Shown here in pieces: positions 4,868-5,873 of a stretch of 5,873 nt of DNA (its first letter is position 1; each line of letters starts with the position of its first letter). The position numbers and the translations under genes were made by a program. This DNA comes from Actinomycetota bacterium (lineage in GTDB: Bacteria; Actinomycetota; Actinomycetes; Actinomycetales; Microbacteriaceae). The notes below the pieces were generated by a model that saw only the letters and a program-made list of their open reading frames with translations, was not told the origin of the DNA and ran no database searches. Where the stretch lies: positions 1 through 5,873 of the forward strand of contig RFNI01000074.1 of assembly GCA_009927245.1 (NCBI GenBank), read 5' to 3'.

Positions 4868-5873
4868 AACCCCAGATCAAACCTGCAGACGGAGCTTCAC
4901 CGCTGGTCTTGGATTTAGTTTTAGTTGTTGTAATGACCTGGGTTGGACCGGTAGCAAAACCTAGTTGGCTAAAGGCATCTACGGTTTCTTCGTCCAGAAC
5001 AACAGTTTCATCAATCGCTGGTTCTTCTGGCTTAGCAATTACTGCAGTAGCCTCTTCGTTAGCTGAGGCAAGTAGTTCATCAAACGGATCAACAGTTGGA
5101 AGTACTGGGGCGATAACTGTCTCAGCAACTGGTTCAACAATCGGCTCCATCGGTGCTGTTGCTGGCTGCTGTTCATCTGCCCAGGTAGTAACTGACTGTC
5201 CTAGAACAGCAGCTGCTAGAGCGGAACGGAATTCACTCGCTGATTGGAACCTCGCAGAACGTTCTTTGCTCAAAGACTTCATTACTACTGAATCGATAGC
5301 CATCGAGATTGAAGGGTTTACTGCAGAAGGAGAAGGAGCAGTTTCACTTACGTGCTGATATGCAACAGATACTGCAGTGTCGCCTGTAAAAGGCGGACGA
5401 CCGGTGAGCATCTCATATAGAAGAACACCGCAGGAATACAAATCTGTTCTGTTGTCAACGTTTTCACCGCGAGCTTGTTCTGGTGAGAAGTATTGAGCTG
5501 TTCCAACAATGCCGTTGGTTTGAGCAAGGGTTGCTGATGAATCACTAACAGCTCTAGCAATACCGAAGTCCATCACCTTGATCTGGTTGGTGTCAGTAAT
5601 CATCACGTTCGCTGGTTTGATGTCTCGGTGAATAACACCGGCAGCGTGTGAGAATTCAAGAGCAGTTAGAACACCGGTTGCATAAGCAATTGCTTCTTGT
5701 TGAGTTAGTTTTCTCTGACGAAGAATATCTCTAAGAACTTCACCACGAACAAGTTCCATGATGATGTATGGGAGGTGACGTTCAACACCATTACTATCAA
5801 TGCTTACTTCATCACCTGCGTCATAGACTCTAACGATGGTTGGGTGAGCCATACGAGCAGATGCTTGAGCTTC
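4842..5873 (-). CDS. pknB: PknB-type serine/threonine kinase, 5'-truncated by the window edge, frame broken in the membrane segment
   Basis: A transmembrane Ser/Thr kinase that phosphorylates division and cell-wall proteins. The visible 343 residues begin EAQASARMAHPTIVRVYD, equivalent to the alphaC helix; by alignment with M. tuberculosis PknB the first Glu is probably the alphaC Glu. The glycine loop and catalytic Lys lie outside the window. HRDIKPAN is at residues 82-89 (D84, K86, N89), DFG at 102-104, GTAQYFSPEQARG at 124-136 and DLYSCGVLLYEM at 144-155. In the activation loop only one of the two PknB threonines is kept (T119, like Thr173; the Thr171 position is Ala). A Pro/Glu/Thr-rich juxtamembrane linker covers about 225-325. 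The membrane segment starts at about 330 (GLIWGFG), then the frame ends at TAA 4844-4842. The remaining PASTA part lies one frame over, overlapping by 26 nt. Confidence 0.96.
   Translation of the reverse strand, partial: EAQASARMAHPTIVRVYDAGDEVSIDSNGVERHLPYIIMELVRGEVLRDILRQRKLTQQEAIAYATGVLTALEFSHAAGVIHRDIKPANVMITDTNQIKVMDFGIARAVSDSSATLAQTNGIVGTAQYFSPEQARGENVDNRTDLYSCGVLLYEMLTGRPPFTGDTAVSVAYQHVSETAPSPSAVNPSISMAIDSVVMKSLSKERSARFQSASEFRSALAAAVLGQSVTTWADEQQPATAPMEPIVEPVAETVIAPVLPTVDPFDELLASANEEATAVIAKPEEPAIDETVVLDEETVDAFSQLGFATGPTQVITTTKTKSKTSGEAPSAGLIWGFGSGISVW

Noticed and set aside
4804..5358. 184-codon open frame on the + strand
   Set aside because: It lies antisense to the kinase linker and PASTA frames; its Ser/Thr/Val-rich product mirrors the Glu/Ala/Thr-rich linker and has no start signal.
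5348..5560. 70-codon minus-strand frame inside the kinase domain
   Set aside because: Out-of-phase reading of conserved kinase motifs in the same DNA.

Overview
The window looks like chromosomal DNA of a low-to-moderate GC actinobacterium. The best guess is a freshwater Microbacteriaceae of the 'Luna' type (Rhodoluna/Aquiluna relatives), but that placement is inference from protein style and gene order. The order cyclophilin (ppiA) - rhomboid protease - crgA - pabA/trpG - PASTA kinase (pknB), with crgA and pknB on the minus strand, is the conserved origin-proximal cell-division/cell-wall neighbourhood of Actinobacteria (compare Mycobacterium tuberculosis Rv0009-Rv0014c, from memory).

Layout. 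1-234 (-): 5' part of a gene for a small exported protein, cut by the left edge. 328-1110 (+): a GH16 beta-glucanase with no signal peptide. 1111-1224: intergenic DNA with two DnaA-box-like 9-mers and a short palindrome. 1225-1497 (+): small XRE-type DNA-binding protein. 1478-1717 (-): small unrecognised protein, tail to tail with it. 1848-2378 (+): cyclophilin PPIase. 2383-3195 (+): zinc-finger rhomboid protease, 4 nt behind it and probably co-transcribed. 3196-3485 (-): CrgA. 3537-4172 (+): PabA/TrpG glutamine amidotransferase. 4169-5873 (-): PknB-type kinase with three PASTA repeats, cut by the right edge.

The main surprises are two reading-frame breaks. crgA stops at a TGA halfway through its second membrane segment, while the missing C-terminus lies intact in the next frame and would end flush against the rhomboid stop codon. 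pknB is broken inside its single membrane segment, so kinase and PASTA domains lie in different frames that overlap by 26 nt. Both are divisome/cell-wall membrane proteins, and both breaks lie at the same 8-mer (AACCGAAA on the + strand). Systematic sequencing deletion is the leading explanation; real gene splitting is the interesting alternative. All other genes read cleanly.

Regulatory layout is compact. Convergent pairs abut or overlap, and hairpins at their junctions lie inside the coding sequence of the opposing gene. Several starts lack a Shine-Dalgarno sequence and have a -10-like hexamer six bases upstream, as in leaderless actinobacterial transcripts. The 51-bp crgA/trpG divergent spacer is packed with palindromes. 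I see no tRNA, rRNA, CRISPR, insertion sequence or phage gene, and no clear new multi-gene system.
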